Source of the DNA: Blastococcus sp. TF02-09
GTDB lineage: Bacteria > Actinomycetota > Actinomycetes > Mycobacteriales > Geodermatophilaceae
Assembly (NCBI RefSeq): GCF_003319105.1
Contig: NZ_QOHH01000009.1
Span: 62,001-126,000, forward strand
Direction of reading: 5' to 3'
Length of the DNA: 64,000 nt
The first letter of the stretch is position 1. The number at the start of each line of letters is the position of its first letter. Below, one piece after another: positions 51,396 through 60,409 of this stretch. The position numbers and the translations under genes are program-made. Below the pieces are notes generated by a model. That model had not been told where the DNA came from. It did not search any database and saw only the letters and a list, made by a program, of their open reading frames with translations.

Positions 51396-52973
51396 TCAGC
51401 GGCCCCGACGCGAGCGGGCGCTGAACGAGGCGGCCGACGTCGTGCCGGCCCGGGCCGCGAGTTCGGCGCGGGTGCGCGCCGGTCCGGTCGGGCGGCCACC
51501 ACCCGAGCCACCCGAACGACCCCCGGACGACGCCGGCTTGGCCGCCGATCCGCCCGAGCCCGAACCGCCGCCGCGCCGACGACGTCCGCCGCCGGTGCCC
51601 TGGGGCTGCGGCTCCGGCGCGGGCGCCGGCTCGACGTGGGGCGCCGGCGGGCCCGCGAGCTCGGCGATTAGCTCGGCGCCCGGCCGGATCTGGCTGACGA
51701 CCGGGCTGATGCCGGCCTGACGGGTGAGCGTGCGCACCTCGCCGACCATGTCCGGCGTCGTGACGGTGACGACGGTGCCGCCGGCGCCCGCACGCGCGGT
51801 GCGGCCCGAGCGGTGCAGGTAGGCCTTGTGCTCGGTCGGCGGGTCGACGTGCACGACCAGCGCGACGTCGTCGACGTGGATGCCGCGGGCGGCGATGTCG
51901 GTCGCGCACATGACCCGGCTGGTGCCGTTGCTGAACGCCTCGAGGTTGCGCTCGCGGGCGTTCTGGCTGAGGTTGCCGTGCAGGTCGACGGCCGGGATGC
52001 CCGACGCGGTGAGCTGCTTGGCGAGCTTCTTGGCCTGGTGCTTGGTGCGGGTGAACAGCACGCTGCGGCCCAGGCCCGAGGCGAGCTGGCGCACGACCTC
52101 GGCCTTGTCGGCGGTCTGCACGTGGAAGACGTGGTGGGTCATCGTGCTGACCGGGGCGACGGCCGGGTCCACCGAGTGGGTGACCGGGTCGCTCAGGTAG
52201 CGCTTGACCAGCACGTCGACGCCGTTGTCCAGGGTCGCGGAGAACAGCAGCCGCTGGCCGGTCTTCGGGGTGCGGTCCATCAGCCGCTTGACGCCGGGCA
52301 GGAAGCCCAGGTCGGCCATGTGGTCGGCCTCGTCGAGGATGGTGATCTCGACGGCGCCGAGGTCGCAGTGGCCCTGGCCGATGAGGTCCTCGAGCCGGCC
52401 GGGGCAGGCGATGACGACGTCGAGACCACCGGCGAGCGCCTGCACCTGCGGGTTCTGGCCGACGCCGCCGAAGATCGTCGCCATCTTCATGCCGAGGGCG
52501 CGGGCCATCGGGTCGACGACGGCGGCGACCTGGTTGGCCAGCTCGCGGGTGGGGACGAGGATCAGCGAGCGCGGGCGCTTGGGCAGCCGCTTGCTGTCCG
52601 ACGCGGCCAGGCGCGCGACCAGCGGGATGGAGAAAGCGAGGGTTTTGCCCGAGCCGGTGCGGCCGCGGCCGAGCACGTCGCGCCCGCCGAGGCTGTCGGG
52701 CAGCGTCGCCACCTGGATCGGGAACGGCGCGGTGATGCCGCTGCCGGACAGCACCTCGACGATCGGCGCGGGAACGCCGAGGGCGGCGAAGGTCGTGTCG
52801 GTCGGCAGCACGGTGGCGTCGGCGCCCACGGGGACGACGGCCGGCGCGGGAACGGCGGCGGTGGGGGTGGTCTGCGGCTGGCCGGGTCGGCCGCCGCGGC
52901 CGCGTCCGCCCCGGCGGCGGCGGGCGCCGCCGTCCGGGGAGGAGGACGCGGGGGAGTTGCTGATGGGGGTCAC
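51396..52973 (-). CDS. DEAD-box RNA helicase
   Basis: A 525-residue ATP-dependent RNA helicase. It has the Q motif FPIQVATLP, Walker A GRTGSGKT, PTRELANQ, DEADH in ILDEADHMADLGF, SAT, and the HRSGRTARAG motif VI. An Arg/Gly-rich N-terminus (RRRRGGRGRGG) and a Gly/Ser/Arg-rich C-terminal tail provide RNA contacts, as in cold-shock and ribosome-assembly helicases. GTG 52973 follows AAGGG. The 242 bp upstream (52974-53215) hold no gene and may be a leader, as helicases often have long ones. Confidence 0.9.
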   Translation of the reverse strand: MTPISNSPASSSPDGGARRRRGGRGRGGRPGQPQTTPTAAVPAPAVVPVGADATVLPTDTTFAALGVPAPIVEVLSGSGITAPFPIQVATLPDSLGGRDVLGRGRTGSGKTLAFSIPLVARLAASDSKRLPKRPRSLILVPTRELANQVAAVVDPMARALGMKMATIFGGVGQNPQVQALAGGLDVVIACPGRLEDLIGQGHCDLGAVEITILDEADHMADLGFLPGVKRLMDRTPKTGQRLLFSATLDNGVDVLVKRYLSDPVTHSVDPAVAPVSTMTHHVFHVQTADKAEVVRQLASGLGRSVLFTRTKHQAKKLAKQLTASGIPAVDLHGNLSQNARERNLEAFSNGTSRVMCATDIAARGIHVDDVALVVHVDPPTEHKAYLHRSGRTARAGAGGTVVTVTTPDMVGEVRTLTRQAGISPVVSQIRPGAELIAELAGPPAPHVEPAPAPEPQPQGTGGGRRRRGGGSGSGGSAAKPASSGGRSGGSGGGRPTGPARTRAELAARAGTTSAASFSARSRRGR

Positions 52974-53215
52974 GGGAGCCCTTCGGCGATTCGGTGGCCG
53001 CACGAGCACCTCGGCGCGCGCGAGCGCCGGCGCCACTGCACGGGGCAGGGCGGGCTCGCATCGTCGGCGAGACGTCGGTCAGCCGGGCGCGCCTCGGTGG
53101 CGCAGCCTCAGCCCGACGTCGATTCCTGCCGCTCCGGATGAGCGAGGGCGGCGCCGGTACGGACCACATAACCAGAGAGGACGGCCGTGTGGTCCCACCG
53201 CGGGCGAGTCGCCGG

Positions 53216-54196
53216 TCACATCGGGTGAGCCACCGGCCCGCGGTAGGTGCGCCGGTAGGCCAGCGGGGCGACGCCGATCGCGGCGTGCAGGTGCTGCCGC
53301 AGCGACGCCGTGGTGCCGAAGCCGGCCTGCTCGGCGACCCGCTCCACCGGGACGTCGGTCGACTCCAGCAGCCGGCGCGCCAGGGCCACCCGCTGCTGCA
53401 CCAGCCAGCGCGCGGCCGACAGCCCCGTCTCCTCGCGGAAGCGGCGGGTGAAGGTGCGGACGCTCATCCGGGCGTGCGCGGCGAGGTCGGCGAGGGTGAG
53501 CGGGTCGCCCAGGTGCTCCAGCGCCCAGGCGCGGGTGGCCGCCGTCCCGGCGTCGCCCGGGTCGGGCACCGGCCGTTCGACGAACTGCGACTGGCCGCCG
53601 TCCCGCCACGGGGCGACGACGTTCCGCCGGGCGACCCGGTTGGCCACCTCGCTGCCGTGGTCCCGCCGCACCAGGTGCAGCAGCAGGTCGATGCCGGCCG
53701 CCACGCCGGCGGAGGTCAGCACGTCGCCGTCGTCGACGAACAGGACGTCGGGGTCCAGCCGCACGGACGGGAAGTTCGCACGGAACGCGTCCACGTCCCG
53801 CCAGTGGGTGGCCGCGGGGCGCCCGTCCAGCAGGCCGGCCGCGGCGAGGACGGAGGACCCGGTGCAGATGGAGACCAGGCGGGCGTGCCGGGCCGCGTCG
53901 CGCAGCGCGTCGCCGAGCTCCGGCGGGATGCGGCCCTCGCGCACCACCGGGCCACCCATGATCCCGGGGACGACGACCGTGCCGGCGGTCTCGAGCACCG
54001 AACCGTCGTGCTCGGGCTGCACGGAGAAGCCGTCCGCCGTCCGGACCGGCCGCCCGTCCAGCGTCGCGACGCGCACCCGGTAGAGCGGCCGGCCGTCCGC
54101 GTCCTCGGCCAGGCCCAGCAGCCGGTACGGCAGGCCGAGCTCGAAACCGACGACGCGGTCGACGGCGAGGACCACCACCTCGTGCGGCTGGCTCAT
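53216..54196 (-). CDS. GlxA-type AraC transcriptional regulator
   Basis: A 326-residue regulator with an N-terminal DJ-1/PfpI-like domain (7-180; VVVPGIMGG, SICTGSSVLAAAGLLDG with the nucleophile-position cysteine retained) and a C-terminal AraC double helix-turn-helix (LADLAAHARMSVRTFTRRF, then VPVERVAEQAGFGTTASLRQHL). It is divergent from the MFS transporter gene across 59 bp, so that transporter is its likely target. ATG 54196 is preferred over the start at 54286. Confidence 0.88.
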   Translation of the reverse strand: MSQPHEVVVLAVDRVVGFELGLPYRLLGLAEDADGRPLYRVRVATLDGRPVRTADGFSVQPEHDGSVLETAGTVVVPGIMGGPVVREGRIPPELGDALRDAARHARLVSICTGSSVLAAAGLLDGRPAATHWRDVDAFRANFPSVRLDPDVLFVDDGDVLTSAGVAAGIDLLLHLVRRDHGSEVANRVARRNVVAPWRDGGQSQFVERPVPDPGDAGTAATRAWALEHLGDPLTLADLAAHARMSVRTFTRRFREETGLSAARWLVQQRVALARRLLESTDVPVERVAEQAGFGTTASLRQHLHAAIGVAPLAYRRTYRGPVAHPM

Positions 54197-54255
54197 GGCC
54201 GGATCTTTGCACAGGGTGGCTCCCGGGCCACTGGTTCGACGGCGGGTGGTCCGCC

Positions 54256-55578
54256 ATGCTCTCTGCCGTGACCGTCCCCGCCCCACCGCGCGCGCATCGG
54301 ATCCACCCCGCCTGGTGGGTGGCCGCGGTGACCTTCCTGGCGCTGGTCGGGGCGGCCGCCTTCCGCGCGGTGCCCGGCGTGCTCATCGACCCGCTGCGCG
54401 AGGAGTTCGGCTGGTCGGTCTCCACGATCTCGGCCGCGGTCGCGGTGAACATGGCGCTCTACGGCCTCACCGCACCCTTCGCGGCGGCGCTGATGGAACG
54501 GTTCGGCATCCGCCGCGTCGTCATGTGCGCGCTGCTCGTGGTCGCCGTCGGCAGCGGGCTCACGGTGTTCATGACCGCGAGCTGGCAGCTGGTGATGCTG
54601 TGGGGCGTCCTGGTGGGGCTGGGCACCGGCTCGATGGCGCTATCCCTGGTCGCGACGGTCACCAACCGGTGGTTCGTGGCCCGGCGCGGCCTGGTCTCGG
54701 GCATCCTCACCGCCGGCGGCGCGGCCGGTCAGCTCGTGTTCCTGCCGCTGGTGGCCTGGATCGACTCCGAGCACGGCTGGCGCGCCGCCTCGCTGGGGAC
54801 GACGGCCGCCGCGCTCGCCGTCGTCCCGCTGGTGTGGTGGTTCCTGCGCGACCGGCCGCGCGACCTCGGCGTCGTCCCCTACGGCGGCAGCGCGGCCGAC
54901 GACGTCGACCCGGTGCGGGTGGGCGCGGGGCGCGCCGCGCTGCAGGGCCTGACCCTCGCCGCCCGCGCCCGGCCGTTCTGGCTGCTGGCCGCAGGGTTCT
55001 TCATCTGCGGCTTGTCGACCAACGGGCTGGTGCAGCCGCACTTCATCCCGGCCGCACACGACCACGGCATGCCGGTGACCACGGCGGCCTCGCTGCTCGC
55101 CGTCGTCGGCGTCTTCGACATCGTCGGCACGATCTTCTCCGGCTGGCTCACCGACCGGGTCGACCCGCGGCTGCTGCTGCTCGGCTATTACGGCCTGCGC
55201 GGGTTCTCGCTGTTCCTGCTGCCGCCGCTGTTCGGGCCCGAGCCGCAGCTCTCCATGGTCGTGTTCATCGTCTTCTACGGCCTGGACTGGGTGGCCACGG
55301 TGCCGCCCACGCTGGCGCTGTGCCGGGAGCACTTCGGCGCCCGCGCGCCGGTGGTGTTCGGCTGGGTGTTCGCCTCGCACCAGCTGGGGTCGGCGTTCGC
55401 CGCGTTCGGGGGCGGCGTCATCCGCGACGTCACCGGCTCCTACGACCTGGCCTGGTTCCTCGCCGGCGCGCTGTGCATGGCCGCGGCGGTCATGTCGGTC
55501 TCGATCCGCCGGAACCTGCCGCCGGCCGCGCCGCCTCCCGACCCGCAGCAGGCCGCCGCCGCCCAGGCCCACGGCTGA
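54256..55578 (+). CDS. MFS transporter
   Basis: A 440-residue transporter with 12 predicted helices. The first loop carries the MFS-type signature (LMERFGIRRVVMCALL) and the mid-point loop GWLTDRVDPRLLLLG. It resembles the oxalate/formate antiporter and monocarboxylate group. Starts at 54256 (ATG) or 54268 (GTG) are both possible. It is divergent from the GlxA-type regulator and convergent with the AraC gene, with a double palindrome between. The substrate is unknown. Confidence 0.88.
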   Translation: MLSAVTVPAPPRAHRIHPAWWVAAVTFLALVGAAAFRAVPGVLIDPLREEFGWSVSTISAAVAVNMALYGLTAPFAAALMERFGIRRVVMCALLVVAVGSGLTVFMTASWQLVMLWGVLVGLGTGSMALSLVATVTNRWFVARRGLVSGILTAGGAAGQLVFLPLVAWIDSEHGWRAASLGTTAAALAVVPLVWWFLRDRPRDLGVVPYGGSAADDVDPVRVGAGRAALQGLTLAARARPFWLLAAGFFICGLSTNGLVQPHFIPAAHDHGMPVTTAASLLAVVGVFDIVGTIFSGWLTDRVDPRLLLLGYYGLRGFSLFLLPPLFGPEPQLSMVVFIVFYGLDWVATVPPTLALCREHFGARAPVVFGWVFASHQLGSAFAAFGGGVIRDVTGSYDLAWFLAGALCMAAAVMSVSIRRNLPPAAPPPDPQQAAAAQAHG

Positions 55579-55584
55579 CGCCCC

Positions 55585-55627
55585 CTGCTTTTCCGCGGAA
55601 AAGCAGACCGCTTTTCCGCGGAAAAGC
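55585..55627. repeat. tandem palindromes (family B), convergent intergenic
   Basis: A perfect 22-bp palindrome at 55585-55606 with half CTGCTTTTCCG, and an 18-bp core copy at 55610-55627. With outer C and G runs the pair could also fold as one long stem. Both lie between convergent MFS and AraC genes; more copies lie at 57080-57124. Confidence 0.8.
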
Positions 55628-55634
55628 AGGGGGG

Positions 55635-56465
55635 TCAGCGGGCGTGGTGGGTGGCGAATGCGCGCGGTGTCATGCCGGTGACGGCGGAGAAGTCGCGGCT
55701 GAAGTGCGGCTGGTCGGCGTACCCGAGCGCAGCGGCGACGTCGGCCAGGGAGGTGTCGGAGGTGCGCAGCCGCTCGGCGGCCTCCTGCAGACGACGGCGC
55801 TGGATCAGCCACTTCGGGGTCAGCCCGATGCGCCGGTGCACCAGCCGCTGCAGCGCCCGCTCGGAGAGCCCGAACTCCGCGCACACCTGGGCGACACGGG
55901 TGACGTCGCTGCGGGACTCGACGAACGCGACCAGCCGGTTGACCAGTTCGCCCTCGGCGTCGACCGGGAGGTAGGGGAGGAGCGCGTCGGTGAACGCCGC
56001 CGTCGCCCGGGCGTGCGCCTCCGGTGCGTACGGGTCGCCGGACATCGCCGTCCGCACCCGGTCGGTGAGCACGCACCCCGCGTCGCCCAACACCTCCGCC
56101 ACGTCGACGGCGCGGTCGGTGAACGCGGCCATGGGTGAGCCGGTGAGCAGGTATCCAGCCGCGGGGGTGCACGCGACGCCCACCGCCCAGCCCTCGCCGG
56201 TCAGCGTCGTCGTCGACAGCCCGGCGGTGACGCCGTAGAAGCGGGCGTAGTCGTGCGCGACGACGAGCAGCGAGTTCGGGTACTGCAGCACCTTCTGCGG
56301 GGCCTCCTGCCCCGGCGGCACCGACCACACCGGGAACCAGAACCACCGCACCAGCCCGTCGAACTCCGCGGGCGCCTCGTACCGGTGCATCCGATGGGAG
56401 GCGTCGCCCGGGTCCTTGAGATGACCACGCGCGATGGCGTCCAGGCGGGGGCTGTCGGATTTCAT
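55635..56465 (-). CDS. AraC family transcriptional regulator
   Basis: A 276-residue regulator. Residues 22-110 form a small beta-rich domain of the kind found before AraC helix-turn-helix regions (EFDGLVRWFWFPVW, QYPNSLLVVAHD). The C-terminal 100 residues have VAQVCAEFGLSERALQRLVHRRIGL and LADVAAALGYADQPHFSRDFSAVTGMTP. ATG 56465 is chosen; a TTG one codon earlier is also possible. Divergent from the interrupted TIGR03086 gene, 38 bases apart, and possibly regulating it. Confidence 0.87.
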   Translation of the reverse strand: MKSDSPRLDAIARGHLKDPGDASHRMHRYEAPAEFDGLVRWFWFPVWSVPPGQEAPQKVLQYPNSLLVVAHDYARFYGVTAGLSTTTLTGEGWAVGVACTPAAGYLLTGSPMAAFTDRAVDVAEVLGDAGCVLTDRVRTAMSGDPYAPEAHARATAAFTDALLPYLPVDAEGELVNRLVAFVESRSDVTRVAQVCAEFGLSERALQRLVHRRIGLTPKWLIQRRRLQEAAERLRTSDTSLADVAAALGYADQPHFSRDFSAVTGMTPRAFATHHAR

Positions 56466-56503
56466 CAAGACCCAGGGTGCCGCACCGGGCCAGGGTCACG
56501 GGC

Positions 56504-57049
56504 ATGAACGCCACCGCGTCGTCCTTCGAGACCGCCGACCTCGCCCTCACCGCCGTCCTGGACTCGCTGTCCGCCGCGGCCTGGGGCGAGCCGTCACCGT
56601 GCGAGGGCTGGACCGCCGCCGACGTCGTCGCGCACATGGTCGACACCCAGCGGGACTTCCTCGGCCAGCGCGGCGTGGAGCTCGGTGCCGCGCCCGACGT
56701 CGCCGCGGACCCCGCCGCCGCCTGACGGGATCACGCGAAGCGCGTCCGCGAGGCGCTCACCGACGACGTCGTCGCGGCGCCCTACGAGGGCTTCTTCGGT
56801 CCCAGCACCGTCGGCGCGACGTTCGAGCAGTTCTACGTCTGGGACATGGTCGTGCACCGCTGGGACGTCGCCCGCACCGCCGGCCTGGACGGCTCGCTGG
56901 ACGACGCGGAGCTCGACCGCATCGAGCGGGGCATCGAGAGCTTCGGTCCGGTGCTGTACATGGAGGGCATCTGCCGGGACGGGGTCGAGCCGCCGGCTGG
57001 GTCCGACCGCGCGGCCCGCCTGCTCGCCCGCCTCGGCCGCCGCAGCTGA
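56504..57049 (+). pseudogene. TIGR03086/maleylpyruvate isomerase-like protein, broken by an in-frame TGA
   Basis: The frame from ATG 56504 to 57049 codes a 181-residue DinB-like mycothiol-type protein. Its N-terminal half (LDSLSAAAWGEPSPCEGWTAADVVAHMVDTQ) and C-terminal half (FYVWDMVVHRWDVARTAGLDG) carry the two histidine-containing helix motifs of the family. A single TGA at 56723-56725, where tryptophan (TGG) is typical, interrupts it after residue 73. No frameshift is involved. Either a real nonsense mutation or a base error; if read through, it would be a complete family member. Confidence 0.85.
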
Positions 57050-57057
57050 CCCACCCC

Positions 57058-57124
57058 GGACTTTCAGTACCGAAAGTCCCTGCTTTTCCGCGGAAAGGCG
57101 GGCTGCTTTTCCGCGGAAAAGCAG
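57058..57124. repeat. family A plus family B palindromes, convergent intergenic
   Basis: A family A copy (57058-57079, half GGACTTTCAGT, one mismatched pair) is followed directly by an imperfect family B copy (57080-57099) and a perfect one (57103-57124). They fill the gap between the TIGR03086 gene and the convergent GMC gene. Confidence 0.8.
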
Positions 57125-57137
57125 AGGGGGGACGGCG

Positions 57138-58751
57138 TCAGCGGGCGGTGGCGAGGGCGGGGTCGACGGTGCGGCCGCGGATCAGGTCGGCCGCCCGCTC
57201 GGCGATCATGATCGTCGGTGCGTTCGTGTTGCCGCGGACCAGCGTCGGCATCACCGAGGCGTCGGCCACCCGCAGCCCCGCGATGCCGTGCACCCGCAGC
57301 GCGCTGTCGACCACCGCGAGCTCGTCGGTGCCCATCCGGCAGGAGGACACCGGGTGGTAGAGCGACTCGAGGGTCTCCCGCACGGTGGCGCGCAGCGCGT
57401 CGCGGCCCGTGACCGCCGCCCCCGGTGACCACTCGTCGGCCAGGTAGGACGCCAGCGGACCGACCGCGGCGATCTCGCGGGCCTGCTCCACCCCGCTCAC
57501 CAGCGCGTCGAGGTCGCGCTCGTCGGTGAGGTAGCCCGCGTCGATGGACGGCGCCCACGTCGGGTCGGCCGAGCGCAGCCGCACCGCACCGCGCGAGTGC
57601 ACGTCCACCAGCACGATCGCCGATGTGAACGCGTCGACGTCGGGGTCGACCTCGGCCTGCTTCCAGAACTTCACCGGCAGGAAGTGGAACTGCAGGTCGG
57701 GCTCGGCCAGGTCCGGCCGCGAGCGGGTGAACAGCCCCGCCTCGGCCAGGTTCGAGGTCAGCGGCCCGCGCCGGGCGCCGAACCACCGCGCGTAGCCCGA
57801 CGGGGTCTCCGCGCGGGACAGCGACCGACCCGACCGGGTGTTCCACACGACCGGCACCAGCGGGTGGTCCTGCAGGCCGGCACCCACGCCGGGCAGGTCG
57901 TGGACGACGTCGACGCCGACCTCGCGCAGGTGGTCGGCCGGGCCGATGCCCGACAGCATGAGCAGCTGCGGGGTGTTGACCGCGCCGCCGGAGAGCACCA
58001 CCTCGGCGGCGGCCCGGGCGGTGTGCAGCGCGCCGTTCCACCGGTACTCGACCCCGGTCGCCCGGCCGCCCTCGACCAGCACCCGCGTGGTGAGGGCGCC
58101 GGTGCGGACGGTCAGGTTGGGCCGGTCCGCCGCGGGGTGCAGGTAGGCGTCGGCGGACGACCAGCGACGTCCGCGCTTCTGCGTCACCTGGTACTGCCCG
58201 ACGCCCTCCTGCGTGGCGCCGTTGAAGTCCTCGTTGCGCGGATGGCCGGCCGCCACCGCGGACTCGACGACCGCCTTCGTCCACTCGTGCGGGGAGCGCA
58301 GGTCCTCGACCCGCAGCGGGCCGCCCACCCCGTGCCACTCGTCCGCGCCGCGGGCGTTGTCCTCCATGCGCAGGAACAGCGGCAGCACGTGCTCGTAGGA
58401 CCAGGACCGGTCGCCGGTGAGGTCGGCCCACGCGTCGTAGTCCGCGGCTGCGCCGCGGATGTAGATCATCGCGTTGATCGAGGACGACCCGCCGAGCACC
58501 TTGCCGCGCGGCCAGAACAGCTTCCGACCGCCGAGGCCGGGCTGCTCCTCGGTCGTGTAGTTCCAGTCCCGCCGCGTGCGCCACACCTTGTAGAGGGCGG
58601 CCGGGATCTGGACCTCGAGCACCTTGTCCGAGCCGCCGGCCTCGAGCAGCAGCACCCGCAGCGCCGGGTCCTCGCTCAGCCGGCCGGCCAGCGCGCACCC
58701 GGCCGACCCCGCACCCACGACGACGACGTCGAACTCCTCCGCGGTGCGCAT
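57138..58751 (-). CDS. GMC family oxidoreductase (choline dehydrogenase-like)
   Basis: A 537-residue FAD-dependent alcohol dehydrogenase. It has the FAD fold GAGSAG at 13-18, PRGKVLGGSSSINAM, LSGGAVNTPQLLMLSGIG (GMC signature 2) and the catalytic YHPVSSCRMG histidine with GNTNAPTIMIAERAAD at the end. It oxidises an alcohol to an aldehyde, and the next gene upstream encodes an aldehyde dehydrogenase, so the pair oxidises an alcohol to an acid. Choline is possible but not proven. ATG 58751 shares a base with the preceding stop. Confidence 0.9.
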   Translation of the reverse strand: MRTAEEFDVVVVGAGSAGCALAGRLSEDPALRVLLLEAGGSDKVLEVQIPAALYKVWRTRRDWNYTTEEQPGLGGRKLFWPRGKVLGGSSSINAMIYIRGAAADYDAWADLTGDRSWSYEHVLPLFLRMEDNARGADEWHGVGGPLRVEDLRSPHEWTKAVVESAVAAGHPRNEDFNGATQEGVGQYQVTQKRGRRWSSADAYLHPAADRPNLTVRTGALTTRVLVEGGRATGVEYRWNGALHTARAAAEVVLSGGAVNTPQLLMLSGIGPADHLREVGVDVVHDLPGVGAGLQDHPLVPVVWNTRSGRSLSRAETPSGYARWFGARRGPLTSNLAEAGLFTRSRPDLAEPDLQFHFLPVKFWKQAEVDPDVDAFTSAIVLVDVHSRGAVRLRSADPTWAPSIDAGYLTDERDLDALVSGVEQAREIAAVGPLASYLADEWSPGAAVTGRDALRATVRETLESLYHPVSSCRMGTDELAVVDSALRVHGIAGLRVADASVMPTLVRGNTNAPTIMIAERAADLIRGRTVDPALATAR

Positions 58752-60304
58752 CAGCGGTGCCGCCCGTGCAGCATGCCGACGACCCGGGCGAGTTGGTCGG
58801 CCGCGTCGGCCGGCCGGCGGAAGCTCATCAGGTTGGTCGGCAGGGCGAACCGCTGGCGGGTGATCGCCTTGGCGCGGGTGAACTCCTTGAGCCCGTCCTC
58901 GCCGTGGATGCGGCCGAAGCCGGAGTCGCCGACGCCGCCGAAGGGCAGCGCGGGCACCGAGGCGAAGGTGAGCACCGAGTTGATCGAGGTCATGCCGCTG
59001 CGCATCCGGCGGGCCAGGTCCAGGGCCTTCGCCTTTGAGCCGGAGAAGATCGAGCCGGCCAGGCCGTAGCTGGTGTCGTTGGTCAGCCGTAGCGCCTCCT
59101 CCGCGTCGCGCACCCGGGTGATGGTGAGCGTCGGGCCGAAGGTCTCCTCGCGGATCGCCGCGGCGTCCTCGGGGACGTCGAGCAGCACCGTGGGCGCGAC
59201 GTAGCCCTCGCCGGGGAAGGCGTCGTCGTCCGTGCCGCCGGTGATCACGCGGGCGCCCTTGCCGGTGGCATCCTCGACGTGCCGGTTCACCACCTCGATC
59301 TGCGAAGGCATGGTCATCGGGCCGTAGGTCGCCTCGTCGTCCGAACCCGGGCGCAGCGAGCGCACCTGGGCGGTGACCTCGGCGACGAACCGGTCGTAGA
59401 CCGCCTCGGTGGCGTACACCCGCTCCACCCCGATGCAGGTCTGCCCGCCGTTGCTCATCGCGCCCCAGACGGCGGCGTCGGCGGCGGCCACCACGTCGGC
59501 GTCGTCGTCGACGATCATCGCGTCCTTGCCGCCGAGCTCCATGAGCACCGGGGTCAGCGGCTCGGCGCAGGTGGCCATGACCTTCCGGCCGGTCGCGGCC
59601 GAGCCGGTGAAGGCGATCTTGCCGACGCCGGCGCGGCAGAGGGCGGCGCCGGTGTCGCCGAACCCCGTGACGACCTGGAAGGCGTCGGCGGCGTCGGGGA
59701 CGGCGGCCCGCCAGGCCGCGGCCAGCCACGCGCCGATGGCCGGCGTGTACTCCGAGGGCTTGAAGACGACGGCGTTGCCCGCGGCCAGGGCGTAGGCGAT
59801 CGACCCCATCGGCGTGAACACCGGGTAGTTCCAGGGGCCGATGACGCCGACCACGCCCAACGGCTGGTACTCGAGGTAGGCGGCGTGGTTGGCCGCGAGC
59901 ATGCCCGCCCGCACCCGGCGCGGGCCGAGTGCCTTGCGCGCGTGCCCGGCCGCCCAGGCCAGGTGGTCGACGGCGAGGCTGATCTCGAGGATCGCGTCGG
60001 CGTGCGGCTTGCCGTTCTCGCGGTGCACGAGGTCGGCGAGCTCGTGCAGCCGACGGGCGAGGTAGCCGCGGTAGGCGTCCAGGCGCTGCCGGCGGCCGTC
60101 GAAGCCCAGGGCTGCCCAGGCGGTCGCGGCGTCGCGGGCCTGCCCGACGGTCGCGTCGACGGCCTCGGCGTCGTGCACCGGGAAGACCCCGACGACCGCC
60201 CCGGTGGCCGGGTCGGTGGAGTCGAACGTGCGGGAGGTGGCGTGCCGGTCGACGCTGCCGGCCGACTCCCTAGTGACCGTGTCTATCTCTTCGGCGAGCG
60301 ACAT
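58751..60304 (-). CDS. aldehyde dehydrogenase
   Basis: A 517-residue NAD(P)-dependent aldehyde dehydrogenase with N159 (GPWNYP), E256 (MELGGK) and catalytic C290 (NGGQTCIG), a complete active site. It should oxidise the aldehyde made by the GMC enzyme encoded next. ATG 60304 is preferred over an in-frame start at 60382. The two genes share one base at stop/start. Divergent from the lipoprotein gene (105 bp), where I see no clear operator. Confidence 0.91.
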   Translation of the reverse strand: MSLAEEIDTVTRESAGSVDRHATSRTFDSTDPATGAVVGVFPVHDAEAVDATVGQARDAATAWAALGFDGRRQRLDAYRGYLARRLHELADLVHRENGKPHADAILEISLAVDHLAWAAGHARKALGPRRVRAGMLAANHAAYLEYQPLGVVGVIGPWNYPVFTPMGSIAYALAAGNAVVFKPSEYTPAIGAWLAAAWRAAVPDAADAFQVVTGFGDTGAALCRAGVGKIAFTGSAATGRKVMATCAEPLTPVLMELGGKDAMIVDDDADVVAAADAAVWGAMSNGGQTCIGVERVYATEAVYDRFVAEVTAQVRSLRPGSDDEATYGPMTMPSQIEVVNRHVEDATGKGARVITGGTDDDAFPGEGYVAPTVLLDVPEDAAAIREETFGPTLTITRVRDAEEALRLTNDTSYGLAGSIFSGSKAKALDLARRMRSGMTSINSVLTFASVPALPFGGVGDSGFGRIHGEDGLKEFTRAKAITRQRFALPTNLMSFRRPADAADQLARVVGMLHGRHR

Positions 60305-60409
60305 GAGACGAAGGTTACGGCGCGTCACCAGGCGCGGCGCAGGGGTCAGGGAGAAGCTTCTGATCGGGTTCCCGAGACCCACCCGGTGCCTGCCTGCGAT
60401 GCTGCAGCC

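Noticed and set aside
54640..56646. Long open frame on the minus strand (668 codons)
   Set aside because: It runs antisense to the MFS gene and out of frame with the AraC gene; composition is that of a GC-rich shadow.
60320..60340. GTTAC-n5-GTCAC, similar to a GlnR box, before the ALDH gene
   Set aside because: The spacing is five rather than six bases and the genes are not nitrogen-related.
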